The notes below the pieces were generated by a model. That model saw only the letters and a list, made by a program, of their open reading frames with translations. It was not told the DNA's origin and made no database searches. From positions 21,434 through 85,433 of the forward strand of contig JBFIEE010000006.1 of assembly GCA_041603535.1 (NCBI GenBank): DNA of 64,000 bases. Direction: 5' to 3'. The stretch is from HB2-32-21 sp041603535 (lineage in GTDB: Bacteria; Pseudomonadota; Gammaproteobacteria; Pseudomonadales; Porticoccaceae). Both the position numbers and the translations under genes were made by a program. Shown here one piece after another: positions 16,927 through 26,046 of the stretch; the stretch's first letter is position 1, and each line of letters opens with the position of its first letter.

Positions 16927-19017
16927 TTAGATTTCCGGGTCGTAAAACCCCTTGCCTGCTTTCGCCAGTTTTTCGAGCAAAGGTGCTGGCTGCCAGTAAT
17001 GCTCGCCAAACTGCTCGGCATATTTCAGGTAGGCCTCATAAATGTTTTTCAGCCCGATCTGGTCGGCCCAGAACATGGGGCCGCCCTTGTAGGCGGGGAA
17101 GCCGTAGCCGTTGATCCAGATAATGTCGATATCCAGGGGTCGGGCGGCGATGCCTTCTTCCAGAATTTTCGCGCCTTCGTTAATCATCGGGTACATGCAG
17201 CGTTCCAGTATTTCCTGGTCCGAGATCTGCCGTTGTTCGATGCCGGCATCTTTGGCGCACTGGGCGATCAGGTTTTTAACGATGGGGTCGGGGATCGGTG
17301 TGCGACCATCCTCGTAAAGATATATGCCGGCTTTCGTCTTCTGCCCGTGACGGCCCAACTCGACAATTTTGTCTATCCACACCGAGTCGCGTTGTTCGAC
17401 CTTGCCGGCTTTACGACGCTCTTCTCTGACCTTGTAGCCAACATCGAGGCCGGCCATATCCGCCATGGTGAAGGGCCCCATGGGAAAGCCAAAGTCGAAC
17501 AGGACTTTGTCAATCTGTTCCGGCGTGGCGCCTTCTTCCACCAGAAAAGCCGATTCGCGGGTGCGGGCGTGGAGCATGCGGTTGCCGACGAAACCGTCGC
17601 AAACACCGACCAGAGCACCGATTTTGCCAATACGCTTTGACAGGTCCATGACCGTGGCTATGACGTCATCGGCAGTACGTTTGCCGCGGACATTTTCCAG
17701 CAGACGCATGACGTTAGCGGGGCTGAAAAAATGCATGCCGATAACATCCTGGGGCCTGCTGGTGACGCTGGCAATTTCATCGACATCAAGTGTCGAGGTG
17801 TTGGTGGCGAGAATGGCGCCTTGCTTGCAGGTTTTGTCGAGAGTTTTGAACACTTCTTTCTTAACATCCATATTTTCAAACACGGCTTCAATGACGATAT
17901 CCACATCCTTGATGTCATCGTAGGAGGTGGTCGGCTCAATCAGGGCCATGCGCTGTGCTACATCAGCCTGGGTAATACGGCCTTTTTTAGCGGTGTTTTC
18001 GTAGTTGCCGCGAATAACTGCGAGACCTCTGTCGAGAAATTCCTGCTTTATTTCCAGCAGTTTGACGGGAATGCCGGCGTTGGCGAAGTTCATGGCGATA
18101 CCGCCGCCCATGGTGCCGGCACCGATAATGGCTGCGGTTTTAATGGCGCGTTTAGCGGTATCACGAGGCAGGCCGGGTACTTTGGCGACCTCCCGTTCGG
18201 CAAAAAAGATATGGCGTTGAGCGGCAGATTCAGAGGAGTTCATCAACTCCATAAAGAGTTCCTGTTCGCGCGCCATGCCTGCATCGAAAGGCAGTTCAAA
18301 AGCGGCGCGAATGCATTTGATGATATGAAAGGGTGCTAAAAAGCCGCGCTGCTTGCGGGCTATACCTTTCTCGTAATTGTCGAAGATTTCCGGGTTGACA
18401 GTCTCAGGTGTGATATCTCGGATGGCGCGAGGCCCGGTACCGTTCGCGACCAGTTTTTCTGCATAGGCGATGGCAGCGGTCAGCAGGTCGCCATCAACGA
18501 TGTCATCGATAATGCCCAGCTGCTTGGCCTGAGCTGCTGGTACATGTCCGCCACCGACAATGAGTTCTAATGCGGCTTCTGCCCCGACCAGTCGAGGTAG
18601 TCTCTGTGTGCCGCCAGCGCCGGGCAGCAGGCCGAGGTTCACTTCAGGCAGGCCGACAAGGGCGGTGGGAACCGCGATGCGGTAATGACATCCCAGCGCC
18701 ACTTCGAGTCCGCCGCCGAGCGCCGTCCCGTGAATGGCGGCAACGATGGGTTTGTTTGCAGTTTCCATGGTGCCGATCACCGGGACCAGACCTGGTTCTC
18801 CCATGCCGGTGGCAAATTCCTTGATGTCTGCGCCCGCAATAAACGTGCGACCCTCACAAATGAGCACGATGGCCTGAACGCTGTCGTCAGCCAGCAAACT
18901 GTCGACGGATTCTTTGAGTCCGGCGCGCACCGATTGGCAGAGGGCGTTAACCGGCGGGTTGTTAACTTTGATGAGGCCAATGGCGCCCTGTTTGGAAAAG
19001 CTGACGGTGTCGGACAT
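16927..19017 (-). CDS. Bifunctional enoyl-CoA hydratase / 3-hydroxyacyl-CoA dehydrogenase (FadB/FadJ type)
   Basis: 696 residues. The N-terminal crotonase domain (1-190) has the oxyanion segment AGADIKEF, a glutamate in GGGLEVALG and a second in GLPEVNLGLLPGAGGTQR, so both catalytic acids are present. The dehydrogenase half opens at about residue 295 with the NAD-binding GAGTMGGGIAMNFANAG, followed by GMHFFSPANVMRLLE, which contains the catalytic histidine, and the C-terminal DVMLxR-like region with GNRMLHARTRESAFL. It performs two steps of fatty-acid beta-oxidation. No FadA-type thiolase is adjacent. A GAGAGGAA ribosome binding site precedes the ATG. It ends the run of minus-strand genes starting at gatC. 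Confidence 0.9.
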   Translation of the reverse strand: MSDTVSFSKQGAIGLIKVNNPPVNALCQSVRAGLKESVDSLLADDSVQAIVLICEGRTFIAGADIKEFATGMGEPGLVPVIGTMETANKPIVAAIHGTALGGGLEVALGCHYRIAVPTALVGLPEVNLGLLPGAGGTQRLPRLVGAEAALELIVGGGHVPAAQAKQLGIIDDIVDGDLLTAAIAYAEKLVANGTGPRAIRDITPETVNPEIFDNYEKGIARKQRGFLAPFHIIKCIRAAFELPFDAGMAREQELFMELMNSSESAAQRHIFFAEREVAKVPGLPRDTAKRAIKTAAIIGAGTMGGGIAMNFANAGIPVKLLEIKQEFLDRGLAVIRGNYENTAKKGRITQADVAQRMALIEPTTSYDDIKDVDIVIEAVFENMDVKKEVFKTLDKTCKQGAILATNTSTLDVDEIASVTSRPQDVIGMHFFSPANVMRLLENVRGKRTADDVIATVMDLSKRIGKIGALVGVCDGFVGNRMLHARTRESAFLVEEGATPEQIDKVLFDFGFPMGPFTMADMAGLDVGYKVREERRKAGKVEQRDSVWIDKIVELGRHGQKTKAGIYLYEDGRTPIPDPIVKNLIAQCAKDAGIEQRQISDQEILERCMYPMINEGAKILEEGIAARPLDIDIIWINGYGFPAYKGGPMFWADQIGLKNIYEAYLKYAEQFGEHYWQPAPLLEKLAKAGKGFYDPEI

Positions 19018-19062
19018 GGTGGTTCCTCTCTGTAATCTGACCTGGGAAGGTGATGTGGCGAT

Positions 19063-19353
19063 TTAATTATAGACTTTGAGTGCATCGACGTAGTTTTGCG
19101 CTCGCTCATGGACAGTAATAATGTCGAGCAGCGTTTTTCCGTCGGGATTGGTTGCATGAATGTTGCGACCCCGATCCCTGAAGAATTTCAGAAAGGTCTC
19201 GAAATTTTCGGCTTTCATGCCACGGTAGGCTTTTTCGAGTACGTGAAAGTCGGGGTCGACGCCCGCCGGTGCTTCGAATTCGAGAAAGGTGAGGATGCGT
19301 TCGTCGTCAAATATTTCGCCGAGAACTTTCTGTTTGTCTTTACGTATTGCCAT
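19063..19353 (-). CDS. PA4642-family small conserved protein
   Basis: 96 residues, soluble, charged. The start MAIRKDKQKVLGEIFDDERI, the central FHVLEKAYRGMKAENFETFL and the end DGKTLLDIITVHERAQNYVD resemble the short PA4642-type proteins that I recall from Pseudomonas and relatives. The central and C-terminal parts look like a single helical repeat of the ankyrin type. No function is known to me. It sits 39 bases after gatB and 45 bases before the beta-oxidation gene, so it is probably co-transcribed with both. Confidence 0.7.
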   Translation of the reverse strand: MAIRKDKQKVLGEIFDDERILTFLEFEAPAGVDPDFHVLEKAYRGMKAENFETFLKFFRDRGRNIHATNPDGKTLLDIITVHERAQNYVDALKVYN

Positions 19354-19392
19354 GAGCTGACCTTAAACACTTCGGTGAGTGTTGACCTAAAC

Positions 19393-20841
19393 CTAAAGTA
19401 AGTTGTTGAGTTTTTGCAGAAGGATTTCGTTAACCTGCTGGGGGTTGGCCTGACCCTTTGACGCTTTCATGATCTGGCCGACAAAGTAGCCCAGCATTTT
19501 TGGTCGTTTAGTTTCATCCGCGTTGCGATAATTATTCACCTGCGCGGTGCTGCTAGCGATAACTTGTTCGACCAGGGCCTCGATCGCCCCTGCATCGGAA
19601 ACCTGTTTGAGTCCCCGCGTCGCAATGATTGCATCGGGTTCACCCTCGCCGTTCCACATGGCTTCGAAGACTTCGCGCGCCATGTTGTTGGAAATGGTGT
19701 GGTCGCGAATGCGCTGAATCAGGGCGCCGAGCTGTTCGGCGCTCACCGCGCTGTGTTGAATTGGCTGGCCCGTGCTGTTGAGTTGGGCGGCTAGCTCGCC
19801 CATGACCCAGTTGGCGGCGAGCTTGGCATCGCCACAGATCGCCGCTGTGGTTTCGAAGTAGCGGGCGGTAGCGGCATCGTCACTGAGCACGCGGGCATCG
19901 TAATCGGAGAGCTGGTACTGCTCAGCAAACCGCGCGCGGCGAGGTTCGGGTAACTCTGGCATCGACCGGCGGATGGCATCAATATAGATTTGGTCAATGA
20001 CAACCGGGAGTAGATCGGGACAGGGAAAATAGCGGTAGTCGTTGGCTTCTTCCTTGCTGCGCATTGAGCGGGCGGTATCGGTATCACCGTCGTAGAGCCG
20101 GGTTTCCTGGAGAACGGTGCCGCCGTCCTCGATAACTTCAATTTGTCGCGACACCTCTTTTGCGATGGCCTGCTCCATGAACCTGAATGAGTTGAGGTTC
20201 TTGGTTTCGGTTCGTGTGCCCAGGGCTTCGCCCGGACGACGTACCGAGACGTTGACGTCAAAGCGCATGGAGCCCTCTGACATTTCGCCATCACAAATTC
20301 CCAGCGAGGTAACAATGGCGTGGAGTTTTTTGGCAAATGCCACCGCTTCGTCGGCAGAGCGCAGATCCGGTTCGGAGACGATTTCAATCAGCGGTGTACC
20401 GGCCCGGTTAAGATCGATGCCCGACATGCCGTGGAAATCCTCGTGCAGGGATTTGCCCGCGTCCTCTTCCAGGTGGGCGTGATGGAGACGAATAGTTTTG
20501 TTGGTGCCATCGGCGAGCTGAATGTCGATGTGACCACCGACCACGATCGGCCGTGCGAGTTGGGTGGTCTGGTAACCTTTGGGGAGGTCGGGATAGAAAT
20601 AATTTTTCCGTTCAAAAGCGGAAACCGCGCTGATCTGGCCGTTGATGGCCACGCCAAACAGCACCGCCATGCGCAGGGCTGCTTCGTTCAGCACGGGCAA
20701 AGTGCCGGGCATTGCGAGGTCAAGGGCGCAGGCCTGGACGTTGGGTTCCGCGCCAAACGTAGTGCTGGCGCCGGAAAAAATTTTGGTTTTGGTGGCCAGT
20801 TGCGTATGCACTTCCAGGCCGATAACAGTTTCCCATGTCAT
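19393..20841 (-). CDS. gatB: Aspartyl/glutamyl-tRNA amidotransferase subunit B
   Basis: 482 residues, the normal length. Recognisable features are the opening WETVIGLEVHTQLATKTKIF, the cysteine-bearing CALDLAMPGTLPVLN, the kinase-like core with AHLEEDAGKSLHE and LNRAGTPLIEIVSEPD, EMSEGSMRFDVNVSVR, and the YqeY-like tail ending MLGYFVGQIMKASKGQANPQ. GatB activates Glu-tRNA(Gln) or Asp-tRNA(Asn) with ATP so that GatA-derived ammonia can amidate it. It starts 18 bases after gatA. Confidence 0.95.
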   Translation of the reverse strand: MTWETVIGLEVHTQLATKTKIFSGASTTFGAEPNVQACALDLAMPGTLPVLNEAALRMAVLFGVAINGQISAVSAFERKNYFYPDLPKGYQTTQLARPIVVGGHIDIQLADGTNKTIRLHHAHLEEDAGKSLHEDFHGMSGIDLNRAGTPLIEIVSEPDLRSADEAVAFAKKLHAIVTSLGICDGEMSEGSMRFDVNVSVRRPGEALGTRTETKNLNSFRFMEQAIAKEVSRQIEVIEDGGTVLQETRLYDGDTDTARSMRSKEEANDYRYFPCPDLLPVVIDQIYIDAIRRSMPELPEPRRARFAEQYQLSDYDARVLSDDAATARYFETTAAICGDAKLAANWVMGELAAQLNSTGQPIQHSAVSAEQLGALIQRIRDHTISNNMAREVFEAMWNGEGEPDAIIATRGLKQVSDAGAIEALVEQVIASSTAQVNNYRNADETKRPKMLGYFVGQIMKASKGQANPQQVNEILLQKLNNLL

Positions 20842-20859
20842 GGTGGTGTCAGTCCTCTC

Positions 20860-22314
20860 TTACTCAATACCTGGCGCACAGCGTTGATGCCAGTCGCTGA
20901 CCTGTTGATAGCGGTGAGCCACATTAAGCATCCGGGCTTCGTCGAAGTAATTGCCGATTAACTGCAGGCCGACGGGTTTGTCATCGACCATACCACAGGG
21001 TATCGACATGCCGGGCAGGCCGGCCAGGTTGGTGGCAATGGTGTAAATGTCTTCCAGGTACATGGCGACCGGATTATCGCCCTTGGCGCCAAACTTGAAG
21101 GCGGGATTAGGGCAGGTGGGCCCGGCGATGAGGTCGACATCGGCAAAGGCAGTGACAAAATCCTCCTTGATTAACCGACGCACCTGCATGGCCTTGTTGT
21201 AGTAAGCGTCGTAGTATCCGGCGGACAGACAATAGGCACCGACCAGAATTCGCCGTTTGACCTCATTGCCAAAGCCCTCGGCGCGGCTGCGCATGTACAT
21301 ATCGCGCAGGTCGGCCGGGTTCTCGCAGCGGTAGCCGTAGCGGACACCGTCAAAGCGTGACAGATTGGCAGAGGCTTCGGCGGGTGCGATGACGTAATAG
21401 GCTGGCACTGACAGGTGTGAGTGGGGCAGGCTGATTTCTTTCAGGTTGGCACCCAGGTTTTCAAGTTCTTTTAGCGCCTCGCGAACGGCCTGCTCTGTTG
21501 CGGGGTTTAATCCCGCCTCGAAATACTCGGTGGGGATACCGATCGTCAGCCCGGCAATGTCCGCATTTAACGTTGCAGTGTAGTCCGGAATGGGGCGGTC
21601 TAAAGACGTCGAATCTTTGGGGTCGAAGCTGGCCATCACGTTTAGCAGCAAGGCAATATCTTCTGCGGTGCGTGCCATTGGACCGCCCTGGTCTAGGCTT
21701 GAGGCAAAGGCGATCATGCCCCAGCGTGACACCCGCCCGTAAGTGGGCTTAAGTCCGGTGATGCCGCACAGTGCAGCGGGCTGACGAATGGAGCCGCCGG
21801 TGTCGGTGGCAGTTGCGGCAGGCACCATACGGGCAGCGACAGCTGTTGCGGAGCCACCCGACGAACCGCCGGGTACGCAGGTGATGTCCCAGGGATTCCT
21901 GACGGGGCCGTAATAACTGGTTTCATTGGACGAACCCATGGCGAATTCGTCCATATTGGTTTTGCCTAATACCACGGCACCAGCGGCTGCGAAATTCGCC
22001 ACGACGGTGGCATTGTATGGCGGTATGAAGTTGTCGAGCATCAAAGATCCGCAGCTGGTGCGTATGCCCTGAGTGCAGAAAATATCCTTGTGGGCAATCG
22101 GCAGCCCGCATAGCGAGGGGGCGTTTCCGGCTGCTATATGTTTATCCGCCTGCGCTGCCTGGCGGAGTGCGCTTTCCTTGCAAACACTAACAAAGCTGTT
22201 GAAACCCTTGTCCAGGGTGTCAATGCGCCCGATAAAATGCTGGGTTAATTCGGCACTGGAAAAATCGCCATTGGCCAGGCCAGTACGAAGTTCGGCCAGG
22301 GTTTTGTTGTGCAT
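20860..22314 (-). CDS. gatA: Aspartyl/glutamyl-tRNA amidotransferase subunit A
   Basis: 484 residues, an amidase-signature enzyme that releases ammonia from glutamine or asparagine for the GatCAB complex. The catalytic lysine is in GLPIAHKDIFCTQG, and the two serines of the Ser-cisSer-Lys triad lie in VPGGSSGGSA. Other family segments are GKTNMDEFAMGSSNE, GLKPTYGRVSRWGM and FASSLDQGGPMART. Ammonia is passed to GatB by a tunnel. gatC lies 67 bases upstream and gatB 18 bases downstream. The sequence is intact. Confidence 0.95.
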   Translation of the reverse strand: MHNKTLAELRTGLANGDFSSAELTQHFIGRIDTLDKGFNSFVSVCKESALRQAAQADKHIAAGNAPSLCGLPIAHKDIFCTQGIRTSCGSLMLDNFIPPYNATVVANFAAAGAVVLGKTNMDEFAMGSSNETSYYGPVRNPWDITCVPGGSSGGSATAVAARMVPAATATDTGGSIRQPAALCGITGLKPTYGRVSRWGMIAFASSLDQGGPMARTAEDIALLLNVMASFDPKDSTSLDRPIPDYTATLNADIAGLTIGIPTEYFEAGLNPATEQAVREALKELENLGANLKEISLPHSHLSVPAYYVIAPAEASANLSRFDGVRYGYRCENPADLRDMYMRSRAEGFGNEVKRRILVGAYCLSAGYYDAYYNKAMQVRRLIKEDFVTAFADVDLIAGPTCPNPAFKFGAKGDNPVAMYLEDIYTIATNLAGLPGMSIPCGMVDDKPVGLQLIGNYFDEARMLNVAHRYQQVSDWHQRCAPGIE

Positions 22315-22381
22315 CCTGTCTCCTGATGTAAGCCGGGGGAGGTAGTCTGTGAGATGGCAGACTTTTACTCGTCCAGACTGC

Positions 22382-22669
22382 TTAGTCGATTACCTTGGGT
22401 ACCAGATACAGGCCGTTTTCAGCGACTGGGGCCAGCGCCAGAAATTCGTCTCGGTGGTTGGTTTCAGTCACCTCATCCTTGCGCAGCCGTTGCGTGGCGT
22501 CCAGCGGATTTGCCAGCGGTGCTACATGGCTGGTGTCTACCGTTTGCAACTGGTCCACCAACGTCAATACGTCGTTGATGCTGCGGATGGTTGACTCGAC
22601 ATTTTCCTCGGTAATGGCGATGCGGGCCAGTTCGGCCAGTTTTTCGATATCAGCTCTGTCTACGGACAT
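22382..22669 (-). CDS. gatC: Aspartyl/glutamyl-tRNA amidotransferase subunit C
   Basis: 95 residues from ATG at 22669. An earlier in-frame start at 22741 would add 24 residues that overlap the regulatory region and do not match GatC. The sequence has the usual helical start IEKLAELARIAITEENVES, then VAPLANPLDATQRLRKDEV and the C-terminal LVPKVID. GatC is a small stabilising subunit lying between GatA and GatB. It is the first gene of the minus-strand run and faces mreB. Confidence 0.93.
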   Translation of the reverse strand: MSVDRADIEKLAELARIAITEENVESTIRSINDVLTLVDQLQTVDTSHVAPLANPLDATQRLRKDEVTETNHRDEFLALAPVAENGLYLVPKVID

Positions 22670-22824
22670 GGTATAGTGGGTCTTTCCTGAAAGTCTTCGA
22701 AGGCGGCGTAAGGTACCACATTTACACCTTGCCCTGAACACCCGCCATTGTTAGAGTCGAGGGTTAAATATTGAGTAGTGATAGTCCTGCGACGCGGGCG
22801 TTTTGGAAAGGAAAAGTTCACTAA
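22670..22824. promoter_or_regulatory. Divergent gatCAB / mreBCD promoter region
   Basis: 155 bases separate the gatC and mreB start codons, which point away from each other. Both promoters must lie here or within the neighbouring 5' ends. I cannot assign -35 and -10 elements with confidence. GGAAAGGAA, 14 to 22 bases before the mreB ATG, is the only purine-rich candidate ribosome site for mreB. The head-to-head arrangement matches what I recall for Pseudomonas. Confidence 0.5.
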
Positions 22825-23859
22825 ATGTTGAAGCGGTTGCGCGGGTTTTTCTCTAATGACCTGTCCATTGATCTGGGCACGGCAAATACTCTGATATATG
22901 TGCATGGCAAGGGCATTGTTCTCAATGAACCCTCTGTCGTGGCCATACGGCACCATCACGGCCAGAAAACCGTCGAGGCGGTCGGCGTTGAAGCGAAACG
23001 CATGCTGGGGCGAACACCAGGCAATATCAGCGCGATTAGACCGTTAAAAGACGGCGTAATTGCCGATTTCCAGGTGACGGAAAAGATGTTGCAGCACTTC
23101 ATTAAAAAAGTGCATTCACACCGGCTTGTTCCACCCAGTCCGCGAGTGCTGGTGTGCGTTCCCTGTCTGGCCACTGAGGTAGAGAAGCGGGCTATCCGTG
23201 AGTCAACTGAGGGTGCAGGTGCTCGTGTCGTCTATCTGATCGAAGAGCCTATGGCTGCGGCCATTGGCGCGGGGCTGCCCGTCGAGGAAGCCTGCGGTTC
23301 CATGGTGGTCGATATCGGTGGCGGCACTACAGAAATTGCGATCCTGTCGCTCAATGGTGTGGTTTATTCGGATTCGATTCGGATGGGCGGTGATCGCTTT
23401 GACGAGGCTATTTCAAACTATGTGCGGCGTCGCTATGGGTCGATAATAGGCGACACCACTGCTGAGCGGATCAAAATGGAGATCGGCAGTGCCTATCCGG
23501 GCAAGGAGCTGAGGGAAATAGATGTACGAGGACGTAATCTTGCGGAAGGCGTGCCCAAGCAGTTTACGCTCAACAGCGATGAGATACTGGAATCTCTGCA
23601 GGAACCCCTGGCAGCTATTGTTCAGGCGGTCAAGCGGGTGTTGGAGCAGTCGCCACCTGAGCTGGCCTCTGATATTGCCGAGACCGGTATCGTATTGACG
23701 GGTGGTGGTGCCCTGTTAAAAGGCCTCGACTTGCTGTTAACTCACGAAACCGGTTTGCCGGTGATCGTGGCTGACGAGCCACTGACCTGTGTGGCCCGCG
23801 GCGGTGGTAAGGCCTTGCAAATGATGGACAAGAAGCACCTCGACATATTGGCTTCATAG
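22825..23859 (+). CDS. mreB: Rod-shape determining actin homologue MreB
   Basis: 344 residues, normal length. The N-terminal amphipathic stretch MLKRLRGFFSNDL is the membrane-binding helix of gammaproteobacterial MreB. The actin-fold signature follows: phosphate-1 loop DLGTANTLIYV, LNEPSVVAI, VLVCVPCLATEVEKRAI, EEPMAAAIGAGLPV, phosphate-2 loop VVDIGGGTTEIAIL, and the adenosine motif VLTGGGALLKGLD. It polymerises under the inner membrane and guides the elongasome. It heads the mreBCD-maf-rng-yhdP-nit run. Confidence 0.96.
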   Translation: MLKRLRGFFSNDLSIDLGTANTLIYVHGKGIVLNEPSVVAIRHHHGQKTVEAVGVEAKRMLGRTPGNISAIRPLKDGVIADFQVTEKMLQHFIKKVHSHRLVPPSPRVLVCVPCLATEVEKRAIRESTEGAGARVVYLIEEPMAAAIGAGLPVEEACGSMVVDIGGGTTEIAILSLNGVVYSDSIRMGGDRFDEAISNYVRRRYGSIIGDTTAERIKMEIGSAYPGKELREIDVRGRNLAEGVPKQFTLNSDEILESLQEPLAAIVQAVKRVLEQSPPELASDIAETGIVLTGGGALLKGLDLLLTHETGLPVIVADEPLTCVARGGGKALQMMDKKHLDILAS

Positions 23860-23947
23860 TAAAATAATAGCTTCGCGAAACCTTTTTCTGGCAACCCAAT
23901 GGTTCCATTAAAGTTACTTTAGTAGTTAACAATTATTCTTTGACCCC

Positions 23948-23951
23948 GAGG
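23948..23951 (+). promoter_or_regulatory. Shine-Dalgarno sequence supporting an AUC start for mreC
   Basis: GAGG lies seven bases before ATC at 23959. No ATG, GTG or TTG occurs in this frame between the upstream in-frame TGA at 23941-23943 and the ATG at 23998. This site is therefore the best ribosome binding site for the position where the family-conserved protein start falls. Confidence 0.5.
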
Positions 23952-23958
23952 CTGCGCG

Positions 23959-24816
23959 ATCAAGAAAATTTTTTCGCAAAAATCTTCTCCCGGGCGCATG
24001 TTGGTGTTGGCATTTGTCGCCGTGGCGTTGATCGCACTCGATTCTTTTACCGACTGGCTTAAACCGGCTCATCGCTGGCTGGAGGACGCCGCTTTGCCGT
24101 TTTACTGGGTGACCGCACTACCGGCCAGAATCAAGGACTGGAGTGATGACTCACTGGCAAGCCGCGGCGCCATTGAGGCGGAAAACCAGAGGTTGAGCAC
24201 GGAGTTGCTGGTTTATCAGGGTAGGCTGCTGCGGATGGCTGACCTCGCCGCGCAGAATTTGCGCTTGCGTAATCTGCTCAACGCCACCGAGCTACTCACT
24301 GATAACGTTCTGGTTACCGAATTGATTGGCGTCTCCCCCGATCCTCTCAATCACGAGATTCTTATTAATCGTGGTGCGATTCACGATGTGTTCATCGGTC
24401 AACCGGTGATTGATAGCGATGGCTTGATGGGGCAGGTAGTTGAAGTGATGGAGACCCACAGTCGGGTGCTGCTGATCACTGATAGTCGTCATGCACTGCC
24501 GGTTAAGGTGATCAGGAACGGTTTGCTCGCTATTGCTGAGGGTGTCGGTGATTATCAGCAGCTGAAACTGCGCCATGTATCGCCGACGCAGGATATTTTG
24601 GTGGGTGATACCCTGGTTAGCTCGGGATTGGGCGGTCGTTTTCCTGAAGGCTATCCGGTTGGTACGGTAACCGGGGTAGCGCAGAATGTCGGTCAGGATT
24701 TCGTTGACGTGAGCATCGTGCCGACGGCAAACGTTGCGTACAGTCGCTATCTACTGTTAGTTTTTTCCAGCGTGGTGGAGTTGACCCGAGGGGAGGAGGT
24801 CGCTAGTGAAGAGTGA
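23959..24816 (+). CDS. mreC: Rod-shape determining protein MreC, apparent AUC start
   Basis: 285 residues if read from ATC at 23959, or 272 from the first ATG at 23998. From the ATC the protein begins x-K-K-I-F-S-Q, which lines up with the E. coli start M-K-P-I-F-S-R, so the first residue falls exactly on the ATC codon. A membrane helix (about 14-32), a coiled coil (about 65-100) and the periplasmic beta domain follow, with NHEILINRGAIHDVFIGQPV, VLLITDSRHALPVKVIRNG and VSSGLGGRFPEGYPVGTV. MreC links the cytoplasmic MreB filament to the periplasmic peptidoglycan synthases. Its end overlaps mreD by 11 bases. Confidence 0.92.
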   Translation: MKKIFSQKSSPGRMLVLAFVAVALIALDSFTDWLKPAHRWLEDAALPFYWVTALPARIKDWSDDSLASRGAIEAENQRLSTELLVYQGRLLRMADLAAQNLRLRNLLNATELLTDNVLVTELIGVSPDPLNHEILINRGAIHDVFIGQPVIDSDGLMGQVVEVMETHSRVLLITDSRHALPVKVIRNGLLAIAEGVGDYQQLKLRHVSPTQDILVGDTLVSSGLGGRFPEGYPVGTVTGVAQNVGQDFVDVSIVPTANVAYSRYLLLVFSSVVELTRGEEVASEE

Positions 24817-25285
24817 TCGCCTACCCACTCAGGTGCTGTTGATAGGTTTAGTGCTCGCCCTGGCGGCGAGCGTCGTGCCCCTCTACGGCGACCAGCGGTT
24901 CTGGCGTCCGCCTTTTGTGTTGTTGCTGGTGATCTACTGGTTGTTCCGCGAGCCGCAGCGGTTTGGGCTGGGCTTTGCCTGGCTGGTGGGCCTGTTGATT
25001 GATTTTCTCTTCGGTCAGATATTGGGGCAACATGCTCTGGCGATGTCATTGGCTGCCTATCTGGTAATTACTCAGCAGCAGCGTTTGCATCATTTTAAAG
25101 TGCTTCACCAATGTTTATTCGTCATTTTGGTGGTCTTTGTATACCAGTTAGTCCTGCTCGTAGTGCGACTTCTAATTGATGACATCACCACTTTCACGCC
25201 CTTGTTTTACTCTACCGTATCCAGCTCACTGCTATGGCCGCTGCTGTTTTTCGGCCTGGAAAAATTACACGGTGAACGTTGGTGA
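24806..25285 (+). CDS. mreD: Rod-shape determining membrane protein MreD
   Basis: 159 residues, starting with GTG at 24806 after a strong GGGAGGAGG, and overlapping mreC by 11 bases. Five hydrophobic helices are visible. The family marker FRPPFVLLLVIYW-like segment reads RFWRPPFVLLLVIYWLF here, followed by GFAWLVGLLIDFLFGQILGQHAL, listed in outline, which is the conserved core of MreD. It works with MreC in the elongasome of the inner membrane. Confidence 0.92.
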   Translation: MKSDRLPTQVLLIGLVLALAASVVPLYGDQRFWRPPFVLLLVIYWLFREPQRFGLGFAWLVGLLIDFLFGQILGQHALAMSLAAYLVITQQQRLHHFKVLHQCLFVILVVFVYQLVLLVVRLLIDDITTFTPLFYSTVSSSLLWPLLFFGLEKLHGERW

Positions 25286-25397
25286 GCCTGTATCGGGGTC
25301 GTGAGCGCGGCCTGGGGAGTGATGTTCAGGTAGCCAGGCGCTCGTGCAAGTATTTGCGAAGCGCACAGAATGCGGCCGGGTTTTAAGTGACCACATT

Positions 25398-26027
25398 GTG
25401 CCCGTGACTGATCCTCTACCGGTGACCGACCTTGTGCTCGCCTCGGCATCGCCCCGCAGAGCGGACCTGCTCAGGCAGATCGGCGTAAGGTTTATCCGAC
25501 GACCAGCGAATATTGATGAAACGCCTCAGGGCGGTGAACATGCGTATGATTATGTGCGGCGTATGGCGTGCACCAAGGCCAATGTCGTGTATAAACTCCT
25601 CGAGTCATTACCCGGAGAAACCGCGCTTCGCGCGCTGCCAGTGCTCGGTGCGGATACCATAGTGGTGTCTGCCGGCCAACTATATGCCAAGCCATCAAGC
25701 CGGGAGGATGCCATCGACACGCTGCTGGCGCTTTCCGGGCGTTGTCATCAGGTGTTGTCCGCAGTCGCGCTGCGCAATGACGCGGGCACCGAGTCGTTGG
25801 TGAGTGAAACGACTGTGTGTTTTAACGAGCTGGGCCGGGAGCAATGTGAGCGCTACTGGGCAACGGGTGAGCCAGCTGGTAAGGCGGGCGCTTACGCGAT
25901 TCAGGGTTTGGGTGCGGCCTTTGTCAAATCTATTGCGGGTAGCTATTCTGGTGTCGTCGGTCTCCCGCTCGCCGAAACCGTTAGCTTGCTTGAGAAATAT
26001 GGTGTCGCCTACTGGCACACCTCGTGA
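25398..26027 (+). CDS. maf: Maf-type nucleoside triphosphate pyrophosphatase (dTTP/UTP class)
   Basis: About 209 residues from GTG at 25398; GTG codons at 25344, 25404 and 25422 are alternatives and no start has a clear ribosome site. The protein contains the Maf signature LVLASASPRRADLLRQIG, RMACTKANVV, the aspartate motif LGADTIVV, and the C-terminal AGAYAIQGLGAAFVKSIAGS followed by VVGLPLAETVSLL. Enzymes of this class hydrolyse non-canonical or excess nucleoside triphosphates. The position between mreD and rng is the standard one (YhdE in E. coli, also called Maf). Confidence 0.88.
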   Translation: MPVTDPLPVTDLVLASASPRRADLLRQIGVRFIRRPANIDETPQGGEHAYDYVRRMACTKANVVYKLLESLPGETALRALPVLGADTIVVSAGQLYAKPSSREDAIDTLLALSGRCHQVLSAVALRNDAGTESLVSETTVCFNELGREQCERYWATGEPAGKAGAYAIQGLGAAFVKSIAGSYSGVVGLPLAETVSLLEKYGVAYWHTS

Positions 26028-26046
26028 CTAGAATTTGGAATAGCTT

